Shown: in pieces, positions 24,136-33,338 of the stretch
Position numbering within the stretch: position 1 is the first letter of the stretch
Layout: the number at the start of each line of letters is the position of its first letter
Made by a program: the position numbers and the translations under genes
The notes under the pieces: generated by a model
What the model was told of the DNA's origin: nothing
Databases searched by the model: none
Seen by the model: only the letters and a program-made list of their open reading frames with translations
Assembly (NCBI GenBank): GCA_025980765.1
Contig: JAICXB010000006.1
Span: 32,206 to 96,205, forward strand
Length of the DNA: 64,000 nt
Direction of reading: 5' to 3'
Source of the DNA: Terriglobales bacterium
GTDB lineage: Bacteria; Acidobacteriota; Terriglobia; Terriglobales; Acidobacteriaceae

Positions 24136-26946
24136 ATGCCCGAATCTATTGATTGGCCGCTGGACCATCGGCAACGGAGCCGCCGCCTATTTTTCCTCGT
24201 TCTTATTGTTATTCTCATCATAGTTTTCGGCTCTCGCACCGCGCTGTCGTACTACGTTGACGCGCTGTGGTTCGGATCGCTGGGATACGGAAACGTGTTC
24301 TGGACGACACTGCGCATTCAATGGGTCATCTTCGCAGCATTTTCAGCCGCTACGTTCGTGGTCCTCTATGGATCGTTTGTGGCGCTCAAGCGCGTACACC
24401 TTCCTAACCTACGAAGCAGTCACACCATCTTTATCGCCGGAGAGCCCTTCAGGCTGCCAATCGAACCGGTACTCCATTTGGTTGGGCTTGGGATTTCGCT
24501 TGTCATTGCAGTTGTCACCGGCGCCGCCATGATGACAGAGTGGCCGACGCTTGCTCTCTATTGGTATGCCTCGCCCGCCCGTGTCAGCGTTGTGGATCCC
24601 ATCCTTGGCAAGCCGCTGAGCTTCTACCTGTTCGCTCTCCCTGCATGGCAGATCATTCTGGGATGGCTTATGACACTCGCGGTGATTACCTGCATTGCCG
24701 CCATTTTCTTCGTTCTGGTCAGCGGCGGTACCAGGGCACTCACCGCACGCCGCAGCAGCTATGCCCCATTGCCGGTGGGCGGACTTTCCGTTGCGTTTGC
24801 GTTTCTGCTGCTGACGCTTGCCGGACGCGTGTATCTCAGCCGCTTTGAGCTGCTGTTTGAGGACCACACTATCTTCGCCGGCGTCACCTATACCGACGCG
24901 CACGTCACGCTGTGGGGGTTGCTGGTCATCTGTCTCGCGCTGGTTCTCGGCGCCGCCATCGCAATTGCGAATGCAGTGTCTGCTTCCCGGTTGCGTTGGC
25001 TCGTTGCTGCCGTGGTTCCGGCCGCTGCGTGCTTTGTTCTGTTTCAGATTTTTGCCTGGTACGTCAGCAGCTTTATCGTCAAGCCCAACGAGCTGGTGCG
25101 TGAGCAGCCTTACATCCTTCACAACATCGATTTGACGCGCCAGGCCTACGGACTAGATGAGATCTCGGCGCGTGAGTTTCCCGCAGAGACCACCGTCGGA
25201 GCGACCGATCCTCGAAACAATCAGGCTACGCTGCAGAACATCCGGCTTTGGGACTGGCGTGCGCTGCAGGACACGCTTCGCCAGATACAGGAAATTCGTA
25301 CCTACTACGACTTTCCCGACATCGACATCGACCGCTATGAAATCAACGGCGCAATTCGCCAGGTAATGCTTGCGGCGCGCGAGCTGAATGTAGAAAAGCT
25401 CCCCGAGAGCAGCCGCAATTGGATTAACGAGAAGCTGATCTACACCCATGGATACGGCATCACCATGAATCCGGTGAATGGCTTCACTCCCGAAGGACTG
25501 CCAACCCTGATTCTGAGCAATATGCCGGTGCAGAGTACGGTGCCCAACCTCAACGTCACGCGCCCCGAGATCTATTTTGGCGAGCTGACCAACACTGACG
25601 TGTACGTGAAGACGCGCCAGAAAGAATTCAATTATCCGCAAGGTCAGACCAACAGCCTCACCGCCTACGAAGGCTTCGGCGGAATTGAGCTTGGCGGTTT
25701 TCTGCGCCGCATCCTGCTCGCCTTCGATCGCGGCGACATCGGCAAGCTGCCATTCAGCGATGATGTAAACCGCAATAGCCGGCTGCTGATGCGGCGCAAC
25801 GTGCGCGATCGTGTAGCGGCGCTGGCGCCCTTCCTCACCTTCGATCCGGACCCGTTCATCGTGCTCGGCGACGATGGCCGGCTCTCGTGGATCATGGATG
25901 CCTTCACCACCTCGGAAACGTATCCCTACTCCAGCCACTACCGCCTGGGCGACAGTCGCATCAATTACATTCGGAACAGCGTCAAGGTGGTGATCGATGC
26001 CTACAATGGAACAACCACTTTTTACGTTTTCGATACGCGCGATCCCATCATCGCCGCGTATCGCCGCATTTTTCCCAGCTTGTTCAAGGACGCGGCGGAG
26101 ATGCCGCCGGACCTGCGCAAACATGTGCGCTATCCCGAGCTGTTGCTCAAAATGCAGGCGGCTGTTTATGGGCTCTATCACATGACCGATCCCGGCGTCT
26201 TCTACAACCGGGAAGACTTGTGGACAGTGGCCAGCGAACTCGGGATGAGCCCAACCGGCGAGCAGGTCACGCAACCCATGGAACCGAATTTCGTGCTGAT
26301 GAAACTTCCGGGTGAATCCGGAGTGGAGTTCGTGGGGATCCTGCCGTTCACGCCGGCCAACCGCAACAACATGATTGGCTGGATCGCCGGCCGCAGCGAT
26401 GGCGCTCATTATGGAACATCGATTGTCTATGATTTTCCCAAAACGAAATTGGTGGACGGTCCGCTGCAGATCGAGGCGCGAATCGATCAAAACGCGCAGC
26501 TCTCCGGACAACTGTCACTGTGGAACCAGCAAGGGTCGCATGTAAGGCGCGGCACCCTGCTGGTGATCCCCTGTGGTCGCGCCTTGCTGTATGCAGAACC
26601 GATTTATCTGCAGGCCGAGCGCAGCCCCATGCCGGAGCTGCGTCTGGTGGTGCTCGCCTTGCAAGACCGGCTCGCATACGGACCAACCTTCGAGTCCGCC
26701 ATGGCAGCGCTCTTCGGCAACGCGCCATCGTCAATGAGTCCCGGAGCTGCAGCCGCAGAGCCGGCGCGAACCGCCTCTGGGACGCCTTCCCGGCCGGCAG
26801 CCGATCTCAATGGCCTGATCACCCAAGCTGCGAAAGACCTTGCCGACTATCAGCGCCTCACCGCTGAAGGCAAACTCGCCGAGGCCGGCCAGAAGCTGGA
26901 GGAACTGAAACACACATTGGACGAACTTAATAACAGACAAAAATGA
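24136..26946 (+). CDS. UPF0182 family membrane protein
   Basis: 936 aa. About seven transmembrane helices lie in the first 320 residues (including LFFLVLIVILIIVF and YVDALWFGSLGY). A long extracytoplasmic domain follows with family blocks such as RQAYGLDEI, NIRLWDWRALQDTLRQIQEIRTYYDFPDIDIDRY and HYRLGDSRINYIRNSVKVVIDAYNG, then a Pro/Ala-rich linker and a short helical C-terminus. The function of UPF0182 is not established. Homologs are found in actinobacteria, cyanobacteria and acidobacteria. Confidence 0.93.
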   Translation: MPESIDWPLDHRQRSRRLFFLVLIVILIIVFGSRTALSYYVDALWFGSLGYGNVFWTTLRIQWVIFAAFSAATFVVLYGSFVALKRVHLPNLRSSHTIFIAGEPFRLPIEPVLHLVGLGISLVIAVVTGAAMMTEWPTLALYWYASPARVSVVDPILGKPLSFYLFALPAWQIILGWLMTLAVITCIAAIFFVLVSGGTRALTARRSSYAPLPVGGLSVAFAFLLLTLAGRVYLSRFELLFEDHTIFAGVTYTDAHVTLWGLLVICLALVLGAAIAIANAVSASRLRWLVAAVVPAAACFVLFQIFAWYVSSFIVKPNELVREQPYILHNIDLTRQAYGLDEISAREFPAETTVGATDPRNNQATLQNIRLWDWRALQDTLRQIQEIRTYYDFPDIDIDRYEINGAIRQVMLAARELNVEKLPESSRNWINEKLIYTHGYGITMNPVNGFTPEGLPTLILSNMPVQSTVPNLNVTRPEIYFGELTNTDVYVKTRQKEFNYPQGQTNSLTAYEGFGGIELGGFLRRILLAFDRGDIGKLPFSDDVNRNSRLLMRRNVRDRVAALAPFLTFDPDPFIVLGDDGRLSWIMDAFTTSETYPYSSHYRLGDSRINYIRNSVKVVIDAYNGTTTFYVFDTRDPIIAAYRRIFPSLFKDAAEMPPDLRKHVRYPELLLKMQAAVYGLYHMTDPGVFYNREDLWTVASELGMSPTGEQVTQPMEPNFVLMKLPGESGVEFVGILPFTPANRNNMIGWIAGRSDGAHYGTSIVYDFPKTKLVDGPLQIEARIDQNAQLSGQLSLWNQQGSHVRRGTLLVIPCGRALLYAEPIYLQAERSPMPELRLVVLALQDRLAYGPTFESAMAALFGNAPSSMSPGAAAAEPARTASGTPSRPAADLNGLITQAAKDLADYQRLTAEGKLAEAGQKLEELKHTLDELNNRQK

Positions 26947-26985
26947 AGGAGGACCACGGAGACAAGGAGTCACGGAGAACAGCGA
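26944..26985. repeat. Single F4 (CACGGAG) arm
   Basis: GGACCACGGAGACAAGGAG and relatives sit directly on the UPF0182 stop codon. No mirror arm is seen within 150 bp. Confidence 0.55.
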
Positions 26986-27056
26986 AGCTTGGCTGGGACC
27001 AGCGGCTCAGCACTGCATCCTCGACTTTCACATCAGGGTATGATGTTCGGCTTGCT

Positions 27057-28370
27057 ATGAAAATCCTGCTTGCGCTTTGCCTGGCTCTTTCGTCCCCACC
27101 CGCCTACTCACAGTCGGCGCCGAATCCCAAGCTGCTGGCTGAGATCGAAAACATAAAGGCAATCGACCACCATTCTCACCCCCCAAAACTTGTTTCGGCC
27201 GGCGAGAAGGATGAAGATTATGACGCTCTCCCATGCGATCCTGCCACGCCATTCGATCCCCCTTATGCCGTGCGGCCTGAAAATCCCATGTACATGGAAG
27301 CCTGGAAGGCGCTGTGGAATTATCCCTACAACGATCGCTCTCCCGAGCACGTCCGCTTTGTGCTGGACGCGAAGGCTAAAGCAAAGCAGGAGCAAGGCGA
27401 CAATTACGCAAACTGGATTCTCGATCGCCTCGGAATTGAAACGGAATTTGCCAATCGGATTGCATTGGGGCGTGGACTTCAGCCGCCGCGCTTCCGTTGG
27501 GTTCCGTTCGACGATGCTCTACTCTCTCCTTTAAACAATTCCGCGGTGGCCGATAACCCAGATCGCAAGCCATTCTATCAACTTGAAGGGAAATTGCTCC
27601 AGCGTTACATGAAGGACCTAAACCTGACAGCAGCGCCCAGGACTTTGGAGGAGTACACCGCGCGCGTGGTCACTCCCACTTTGGAACGTCAGAAACAGGG
27701 CGGGGCCGTCGCCATCAAATTTGAAGCCGCATACCTACGCTCGCTGGATTTCGAGCCCGCCTCACAGGCCGAAGCGGCAGCGATTTACGGCAGATACGCC
27801 AATGGCGGAGCTCCCTCGAAGCAAGAGAACCTTAAGCTGCAGGATTATCTGTTTCGTTACATAGCCGCCGAAGCCGGACGCCTGAAGTTGGCAGTGCATT
27901 TCCATACCGGCGGCGGTTGTGGCAGCTACTTCGATTTGCCGGGCGCCGATCCGGCGTTGCTGAGCTCTGTGATCGACGATGCGTCACTGCGGAACACAAC
28001 GTTTGTCTTGGTGCATGGCGGGGCTCAGACCTACAGCAAGAAAGTCGCATATCTGATGTCGAAGCCGAACGTGTATGCCGACTTTTCAGAAATTACCTGG
28101 CTACTGTCTCCACGAGCGCTCAGCTACATAGTCCGCAACTTCCTGGAGTGGTATCCGGAGAAGACGATGTTCGGCACCGATCTCTCGCCGGGAACACCAG
28201 ACATCGATTGGGAAGAGATCGGCTGGGTAACCAGTCAAACCGGTCGCCGCGCACTGGCCATGGCGTTAACCGGCATGATGGACGACGGCGAGATTTCCTA
28301 CTCGCGCGCAGTGGAACTTGCTCACATGGTGCTGCATGATAATGCGGCGAAGCTCTACGGCATCCAATAA
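27057..28370 (+). CDS. Secreted metal-dependent amidohydrolase (Amidohydro_2 type)
   Basis: 437 aa from ATG 27057 with a signal peptide (LLALCLALSSPPAYS). TIM-barrel metal motifs are visible: IDHHSHP (first HxH), KFEAAY (the carboxylate/Lys strand), LAVHFHTGGG, FVLVHGG and MFGTDLSPGTPDIDW (the barrel-end Asp). This pattern fits amidohydrolase-related decarboxylases/hydrolases of small aromatic or lactone substrates. The frame is open to 26943 through the F4 repeat, which is not the start. The substrate is unknown. Confidence 0.85.
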   Translation: MKILLALCLALSSPPAYSQSAPNPKLLAEIENIKAIDHHSHPPKLVSAGEKDEDYDALPCDPATPFDPPYAVRPENPMYMEAWKALWNYPYNDRSPEHVRFVLDAKAKAKQEQGDNYANWILDRLGIETEFANRIALGRGLQPPRFRWVPFDDALLSPLNNSAVADNPDRKPFYQLEGKLLQRYMKDLNLTAAPRTLEEYTARVVTPTLERQKQGGAVAIKFEAAYLRSLDFEPASQAEAAAIYGRYANGGAPSKQENLKLQDYLFRYIAAEAGRLKLAVHFHTGGGCGSYFDLPGADPALLSSVIDDASLRNTTFVLVHGGAQTYSKKVAYLMSKPNVYADFSEITWLLSPRALSYIVRNFLEWYPEKTMFGTDLSPGTPDIDWEEIGWVTSQTGRRALAMALTGMMDDGEISYSRAVELAHMVLHDNAAKLYGIQ

Positions 28371-28470
28371 AGTTGATGGAGTGAACTGAAGCTCGATAAC
28401 GTAGATTTCGCCCTTGAGGCGCGCCGTCGGTACTGTAGAAAATCACAAGGAGCTTGGGAAAATAATCAAA

Positions 28471-30528
28471 ATGAGGCGCCGGGTCGGTTGTCAATCGCTG
28501 ACGGTTTTAGCCGCCACGATGAGTTTGGTGCTTGCCTCTGGTTCTTGTGGAGGTGGCGGATCCTCGAATTCATTCCCTCCACCAACGCCAGTTCCAGCCA
28601 CGGTTGCAGTGAGCGTGTCGCCCACGGCCGTCACCCTGGCTACGCAGCAGATGCAAACTTTCACAGCGACGGTAACGGGAAGCACCAACACTGCGGTGAA
28701 TTGGCAGGTGAATCAAATCGCGGGCGGAAACGCGACCGTCGGCACAATCACCTCGGCGGGCATTTATACCGCACCTGGTTCGGTGCCCTCGCCGGCGATG
28801 GTGACTATTACCGCGATTTCTCAGGCCGACACCACGAAATCCGCCAACGCTACAGCTACCATCACCAACAATCTATCGGTGGTGGTATCTCCTAGTTCGG
28901 TGGCGCTGGCGCCGAAGACAACTCAACAATTCACAGCCACCGTTACCGGAAATAACATCCTGAACAACAACACCGCAGTCAATTGGAGCGTGAATGGCAC
29001 GCCGGGTGGGAATAGCACGGCGGGAACTATCTCCGCGACTGGTTTTTACACCGCGCCGGCTGTCGTCCCCTCGCCGGCTATGGTTACGGTTACCGCGACT
29101 TCGCAGGCCGACAGTACTAAATCGGGGACCGCGACGGTCACCGTTGAGCATGACAACGAGTTGCCGCAAAGCGTTCCAATCAAGCTGGGCACAACCGGGG
29201 GAAATTCGACAGATACTTCGCAAAGCGCGAACAAGACTTTCTGCTGCTCCGGCACTCTGGGTTCTCTGGTTTCACGAGACGGAACTGAGTTCATTCTCAG
29301 CAACAATCACGTTCTTGACCGGTCGGGTCAGGGCACGACTGGCCAGCCGATATCGCAGCCGGGGCTTGCAGATGCGAACTGCGACAGCGGCGCCGTGACC
29401 ACCGTTGCACATCTGAGTGAAGCCGCGCCTTTGAAAACCGCTCCGAATAATGTTGATGCCGCTCTCGCTCAGGTCGTCATCGGAGATGTGGATGCTGCAG
29501 ACTCAATTTTGGATTTGGCCGGCGTGGGCCAGGCCGCACCGCCATCGAAAACGCTCGCCGACCCCGCAACTGTAATGGCCCAGAATGGAACGGTGTCGAA
29601 AAGCGGCAGCGCTTCCGGATTGACGTGCTCCACGATCAACTCCGTATTTACGAATGTTTCGGTGCAGTACAGCACCTCCTGCCAGGGCGGGACAACCTTT
29701 ACCGTCATCTTCGACAACCAGGTGGACATCAACGGAGCCAATTTCAGCACCAGCGGCGATTCCGGGTCCCTGGTGGTTACTGCAGATAACGCCCGTCCCC
29801 TGGGGCTATTGTTTGCCGGAGCAACGAATGACACTGTAGCCAACCCCATCAGCGATGTTCTGAATGCCTTTCCTGACTCGTCGAACCCGCCGAACTTTCC
29901 AACCATCGTGGGTGGGGCTGACCACGCGATAGTGTGTCCCGCGGCAACGCAGTCTCAATTCGGTATCCTCAGCCGGGCGCAGCTTCGGGAACAAAAGCAA
30001 AATCTGCCAGACAGCGAAGTGGAGCGCGCGAGCATTGCGAAGTCCCTCCATGCGGCGGACCTATTGCGCGACCCGGCGATCACCGGGCTGGCTGTTTCCG
30101 CGAGCGGCGATGATCCGCGACGCGCAGCGATCGTTGTCTATACCAATGCTCCGGAGGCGCATGTGCCTCATCTATTGGACGGAGTGCGCACTCGAGTGGT
30201 TTACGAGCAGCAGACAGACGTGGCGCAATCTGCCCGCGCCGCCGTCGGTGCAATTCCCACGATGAGCCGGCGGGAATTATTGCGAGGCATTGCCGTGAAA
30301 GCGCAACATGCGGATGAATTGATGTCGAATCCAGCGATCATTGGCGTAGGCGTTGGCGCGAGCCATGACAATCCCGCGGAATCGGCCGTGGTCGTCTTCA
30401 TTGAGCAGGGCAAGCAGGCTGCTGTTCCGGCGGAGATCGACAGCGTACGAACGCGCATCCAGTTCACCGACCGCTTCCGCGCATTCGGCTGGGGCAAGAG
30501 CGCGCCGAAATCCTGCTCCCGCAAGTAA
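28471..30528 (+). CDS. Lipoprotein with two Ig-like domains and a trypsin-like (NAL1-type) domain
   Basis: 685 aa from ATG 28471. A signal segment ends at SGSCGGGG, a likely lipid-anchored Cys. Two BIG-type repeats (about 48-125 and 130-220, each ending VTATSQADSTKSG-like) precede a chymotrypsin-fold domain with His in LSNNHVLDR, Asp in NNVDAALA and Ser in SGDSGSLV. The C-terminal 170 residues contain two copies of a helical-plus-strand unit (DPAITGLAVSASGDDPRRAAIVVY / NPAIIGVGVGASHDNP in shorter form). It is probably a surface protease; the target is unknown. Confidence 0.8.
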   Translation: MRRRVGCQSLTVLAATMSLVLASGSCGGGGSSNSFPPPTPVPATVAVSVSPTAVTLATQQMQTFTATVTGSTNTAVNWQVNQIAGGNATVGTITSAGIYTAPGSVPSPAMVTITAISQADTTKSANATATITNNLSVVVSPSSVALAPKTTQQFTATVTGNNILNNNTAVNWSVNGTPGGNSTAGTISATGFYTAPAVVPSPAMVTVTATSQADSTKSGTATVTVEHDNELPQSVPIKLGTTGGNSTDTSQSANKTFCCSGTLGSLVSRDGTEFILSNNHVLDRSGQGTTGQPISQPGLADANCDSGAVTTVAHLSEAAPLKTAPNNVDAALAQVVIGDVDAADSILDLAGVGQAAPPSKTLADPATVMAQNGTVSKSGSASGLTCSTINSVFTNVSVQYSTSCQGGTTFTVIFDNQVDINGANFSTSGDSGSLVVTADNARPLGLLFAGATNDTVANPISDVLNAFPDSSNPPNFPTIVGGADHAIVCPAATQSQFGILSRAQLREQKQNLPDSEVERASIAKSLHAADLLRDPAITGLAVSASGDDPRRAAIVVYTNAPEAHVPHLLDGVRTRVVYEQQTDVAQSARAAVGAIPTMSRRELLRGIAVKAQHADELMSNPAIIGVGVGASHDNPAESAVVVFIEQGKQAAVPAEIDSVRTRIQFTDRFRAFGWGKSAPKSCSRK

Positions 30529-30609
30529 CACTTGCGCTGTGTTGTTCAGAACCGTCGCCCACAGCCGGAGCCGAGCAGAGACTCCGAGTGGCAAATGCCA
30601 ACGAGCCCT

Positions 30610-30618
30610 TGCTAAAAT
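30610..30618 (+). promoter_or_regulatory. Extended -10 (TGCTAAAAT-type) of tRNA-Ala
   Basis: TTGCTAAAATCG (from 30609) is 18 bp upstream of the mature tRNA 5' end. This is the expected place for a tRNA promoter and supports the same motif elsewhere in the window. Confidence 0.55.
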
Positions 30619-30636
30619 CGAATTCTCCCCAATTGT

Positions 30637-30712
30637 GGGGCTATAGCTCAGCTGGGAGAGCGCATCGTTCGCAACGATGAGGTCGTCGGTTCGATCCCGA
30701 CTAGCTCCACCA
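30637..30712 (+). tRNA. tRNA-Ala (anticodon CGC), CCA encoded
   Basis: GGGGCTA pairs with TAGCTCC, including the G3-U70 wobble that identifies alanine tRNAs. The D arm is AGCTCAGCTGGGAGAGC, the anticodon loop TTCGCAA gives CGC, the T arm GTCGGTTCGATCCCGAC is canonical, and CCA is encoded at 30710-30712. 76 nt. Confidence 0.97.
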
Positions 30713-30792
30713 AACACTTCGAAGTTGCAAAACCAAACAACGGCTGGCGCTGGAATTTGCGACGTTGTTGTTCGGAATCCCCTACAATATGC

Positions 30793-30817
30793 TAAAGTAG
30801 GTAATATCACTACTTTA
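30793..30817 (+). promoter_or_regulatory. Palindromic operator candidate of the Phd/VapC pair
   Basis: A perfect 8-bp inverted repeat TAAAGTAG/CTACTTTA with a 9-nt spacer GTAATATCA lies 18 bp before the antitoxin ATG. The position and AT-rich symmetry fit an autoregulatory Phd/YefM binding site overlapping the promoter. Confidence 0.6.
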
Positions 30818-30834
30818 TTCTGGGCTTGTCAGTT

Positions 30835-31074
30835 ATGCAGAAGACTATTTCGGCGGCGGAGGCGAATCGGAAGTTCTCCGAACTCCTTCGCGAGGTACGT
30901 AAGGGACACAGCTACCTAATAACGTCGCATGGCCGTGAAGTCGCGCGGATTCTGCCTGCCGAACGCAGTGAAACTGCTGGGGCCCGCGCAAAGATGGCAT
31001 TGTTACGGCATTTGCGCGCGCAAAAGGCAATCGACATCGGCCCTTGGACTCGGGAGGAGTTGTACGAGGATTAA
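30835..31074 (+). CDS. Antitoxin of the Phd/YefM family
   Basis: 79 aa from ATG 30835 (an in-frame TTG at 30826 is also possible). It shows KTISAAEANRKFSELLREV, the DNA-binding N-terminal fold, and SYLITSHGREVARILPA, the Phd/YefM strand-turn. The acidic, probably unstructured C-terminus (TREELYED) would wrap the toxin. It overlaps the toxin start by 1 nt (TAATG) and is probably a repressor of its own operon. Confidence 0.88.
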   Translation: MQKTISAAEANRKFSELLREVRKGHSYLITSHGREVARILPAERSETAGARAKMALLRHLRAQKAIDIGPWTREELYED

Positions 31075-31523
31075 TGAGGGTAGCGCTAGACACCAATATT
31101 CTCGCTTACGCTGAGGGGCTGAACGGTGCCCCAATGAAAACGCGCGCCGAGGACATTTGTCGGAGACTGCTTCCTGAGAATACATTCCTTCCGGTACAGA
31201 CGTTGGGCGAGTTGTACCAGATCCTCGTGCGCAAAGCAGCCAGACCGCCAAATCGCGCCCGCGATGCAGTCCTGATATGGAGAAACACCTACGCGGTCAT
31301 CGAAACTTCCGATGCTGTTCTCCTCGCGGCGATGGACTTGGCCACCGATCATCAGGTGGCCATCTGGGACGCGGTGATCCTGTCCGCAGCCGCAGAGGCA
31401 GGGTGCCGATATTTATTTTCCGAAGATATGCACGATGGATTTATCTGGCGAGGGGTCACTGTAGTCAATCCGTTTTCCGCTTTTCGAAAAGAACTGTTGA
31501 AATCTCAATTTGAGACGGAATGA
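31074..31523 (+). CDS. vapC: PIN-domain ribonuclease toxin (VapC family)
   Basis: 149 aa from ATG 31074. The PIN acidic residues are in place: Asp in MRVALDTNILAYA, Glu in QTLGELYQIL and Asp in WDAVILSAAAEAGCRYLFSEDM. It most likely cleaves tRNA or rRNA when the antitoxin is lost. It is translationally coupled to the antitoxin, and the pair sits next to a tRNA gene. Confidence 0.9.
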   Translation: MRVALDTNILAYAEGLNGAPMKTRAEDICRRLLPENTFLPVQTLGELYQILVRKAARPPNRARDAVLIWRNTYAVIETSDAVLLAAMDLATDHQVAIWDAVILSAAAEAGCRYLFSEDMHDGFIWRGVTVVNPFSAFRKELLKSQFETE

Positions 31524-31567
31524 TATCGCCTCAGTAACGAGCAATCTCCTCCCTTTATACTTTCTAA

Positions 31568-33160
31568 ATGATCTCATCCGCAGAAGCACTTGCGGCATTG
31601 CGCCGTTATTGGGGCTACGACTCCTTCCGGCCGCTGCAGGAAAAAATTGCTGCCAGCCTGCTGGCGGGCCATGACACCTGTGTGGTCATGCCGACTGGGG
31701 GTGGGAAGTCTCTGTGCTATCAGTTGCCGGCGGCGCTGCTGCCGAACCAGACTGTCATTGTCATCTCTCCGTTGATCGCGCTGATGCAGGACCAGATGGC
31801 GCAGCTTGCGCAAATGGGAATTCCGGCGGGCATGTTGAACAGTTCCCTGCCCGGCGACGAGCAATCAAGAATCACTCGCCAGGCGCGGGAAGGCCGATAT
31901 CGTCTGCTGTATCTTTCGCCAGAGCGACTGGCTCGCGAAGATACTGTCGAATGGCTCAAGCGCGTGCCGATTTCGCTGTTCGCCATCGACGAGGCGCATT
32001 GCATTTCCGAATGGGGGCACGAATTCCGGCCAGAGTATCGCCAGCTCAGCTCCCTGCGTAACCACTTTCCCGATTGTCCAATCGCGGCGTTCACCGCGAG
32101 CGCCACCCGCCAGGTGCGCCATGACATCATGGCCCAGCTCCGGCTGCGCAATCCTGACAAATACATTGCCAGCTTCCATCGCGCGAACCTGCGCTACCTG
32201 GTGAAGCAGTGCGATGCGCTCACCCAATCGGAACTGTTGGTGCATGCAATCGGACAATATCCCGAGGGCAACATCATCGTCTACGCGCCTACCATCCAGC
32301 GCGTAGGAGCGACAGTTGCGCTTCTGGAGAATCATGGAATTCGTGCAATCGGGTATCACGGGCAGATGGACAGTGCCGCGCGACGGCAGAATCAGGAGGT
32401 GTGGATGTCGGACGAAGTGCGGGTGCTGGTGGGGACGCTCGCATTCGGTCTGGGCATCAACAAAGCCGCAGTGCGGGCGGTGATTCATCTGTCGTTGCCT
32501 AAGTCGCTCGAGCAGTACTACCAAGAAGCGGGGCGGGCAGGACGCGACGGCCAGCAAGCCGATTGCATTTTGCTTTGGCAGAAACGCGATGTGGGACTGC
32601 TCACGTATTTCATCGACAATATCGCCGATAATGCGGAAAAACAGCGGGCATGGCAGCGCTATCACGATATTCGCGGCTATGCCGACTCGCCTACCTGCCG
32701 GCATCGCATGATTTGTTGCCATTTTGGCGAGATCCCAAAATGGAAGTCATGTAATGCCTGCGATTTGTGCGGTTCCGCGCCGGAGTGGCTGGCCGGCGAT
32801 GCTGCCGCCGTCAAGCTTCAGCAGGCCCCTATTGCGGCTGCAACCTCGAGCAATGGGACGGGCCGGAAGTCTTTAAGGCCGGTCACGCCGCCGAACCCGG
32901 AGATGGACAACGAATTGCGCGAGTATCTCCGCGAGTGGCGGCGAGCAGTTGCGAGAAAACAAGGCATCGCCGCTTTCATTGTGATGCACGACTCTTCGCT
33001 CAACGAGCTATGCCGGTTAAAACCCGATACACTGGCGGGGGTGCGCCTCGTCCCCGGCTTCGGAGAGCGCAAAACGGAGCTCTACGGTGAGCAGGTTCTG
33101 AGTGCCCTGAGGGAATTCCGCAACGGCGCCCGCGCAAAGATTCAGAACCCCCTGCGGTAG
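31568..33160 (+). CDS. recQ: ATP-dependent DNA helicase RecQ
   Basis: 530 aa. Walker A is TGGGKSLCYQLPA (about 44-55), motif II DEAHCISEWGHEFRPEY, motif III AFTASAT, and motif VI QEAGRAGRDGQ. A C-terminal zinc region (CRHRMICCHF ... CNACDLC) and an HRDC domain (ELREYLREWRRAVARKQG onward) follow. It is slightly short because the winged-helix part is reduced. It unwinds 3'-5' in recombination and repair, and starts 45 bp after vapC with its own context. Confidence 0.94.
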   Translation: MISSAEALAALRRYWGYDSFRPLQEKIAASLLAGHDTCVVMPTGGGKSLCYQLPAALLPNQTVIVISPLIALMQDQMAQLAQMGIPAGMLNSSLPGDEQSRITRQAREGRYRLLYLSPERLAREDTVEWLKRVPISLFAIDEAHCISEWGHEFRPEYRQLSSLRNHFPDCPIAAFTASATRQVRHDIMAQLRLRNPDKYIASFHRANLRYLVKQCDALTQSELLVHAIGQYPEGNIIVYAPTIQRVGATVALLENHGIRAIGYHGQMDSAARRQNQEVWMSDEVRVLVGTLAFGLGINKAAVRAVIHLSLPKSLEQYYQEAGRAGRDGQQADCILLWQKRDVGLLTYFIDNIADNAEKQRAWQRYHDIRGYADSPTCRHRMICCHFGEIPKWKSCNACDLCGSAPEWLAGDAAAVKLQQAPIAAATSSNGTGRKSLRPVTPPNPEMDNELREYLREWRRAVARKQGIAAFIVMHDSSLNELCRLKPDTLAGVRLVPGFGERKTELYGEQVLSALREFRNGARAKIQNPLR

Positions 33161-33168
33161 CGGGGGGT
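33147..33168 (+). terminator. GC-rich hairpin at the end of recQ
   Basis: ACCCCCTGC-GGTA-GCGGGGGGT (9 bp, one G-U) spans the recQ stop codon. Only a weak T tract follows, so termination may be factor-assisted. Confidence 0.4.
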
Positions 33169-33338
33169 GCATTTCCCAGTACGCGAAAGCGATATTCCTC
33201 GTCTCCGCGCGGATTCATGGATCACAATTCTTAAGAAAGCCTCCGGAACTTCCTGCTTTACAGGTGGGTTCGGATGGGATGAGCGCCCGAGCCTTGCGCG
33301 GCAACTTCGCATCTAAAACTGGAAAACGGTTCCTCAAC

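Noticed and set aside
25153..26511. 452-codon open frame on the minus strand opposite UPF0182
   Set aside because: It mirrors a strongly supported gene; its sequence is His/Arg/Gly-rich antisense composition without domains.
26943..27056. N-terminal extension of the amidohydrolase
   Set aside because: It is the translated F4 repeat; a signal peptide begins at ATG 27057.
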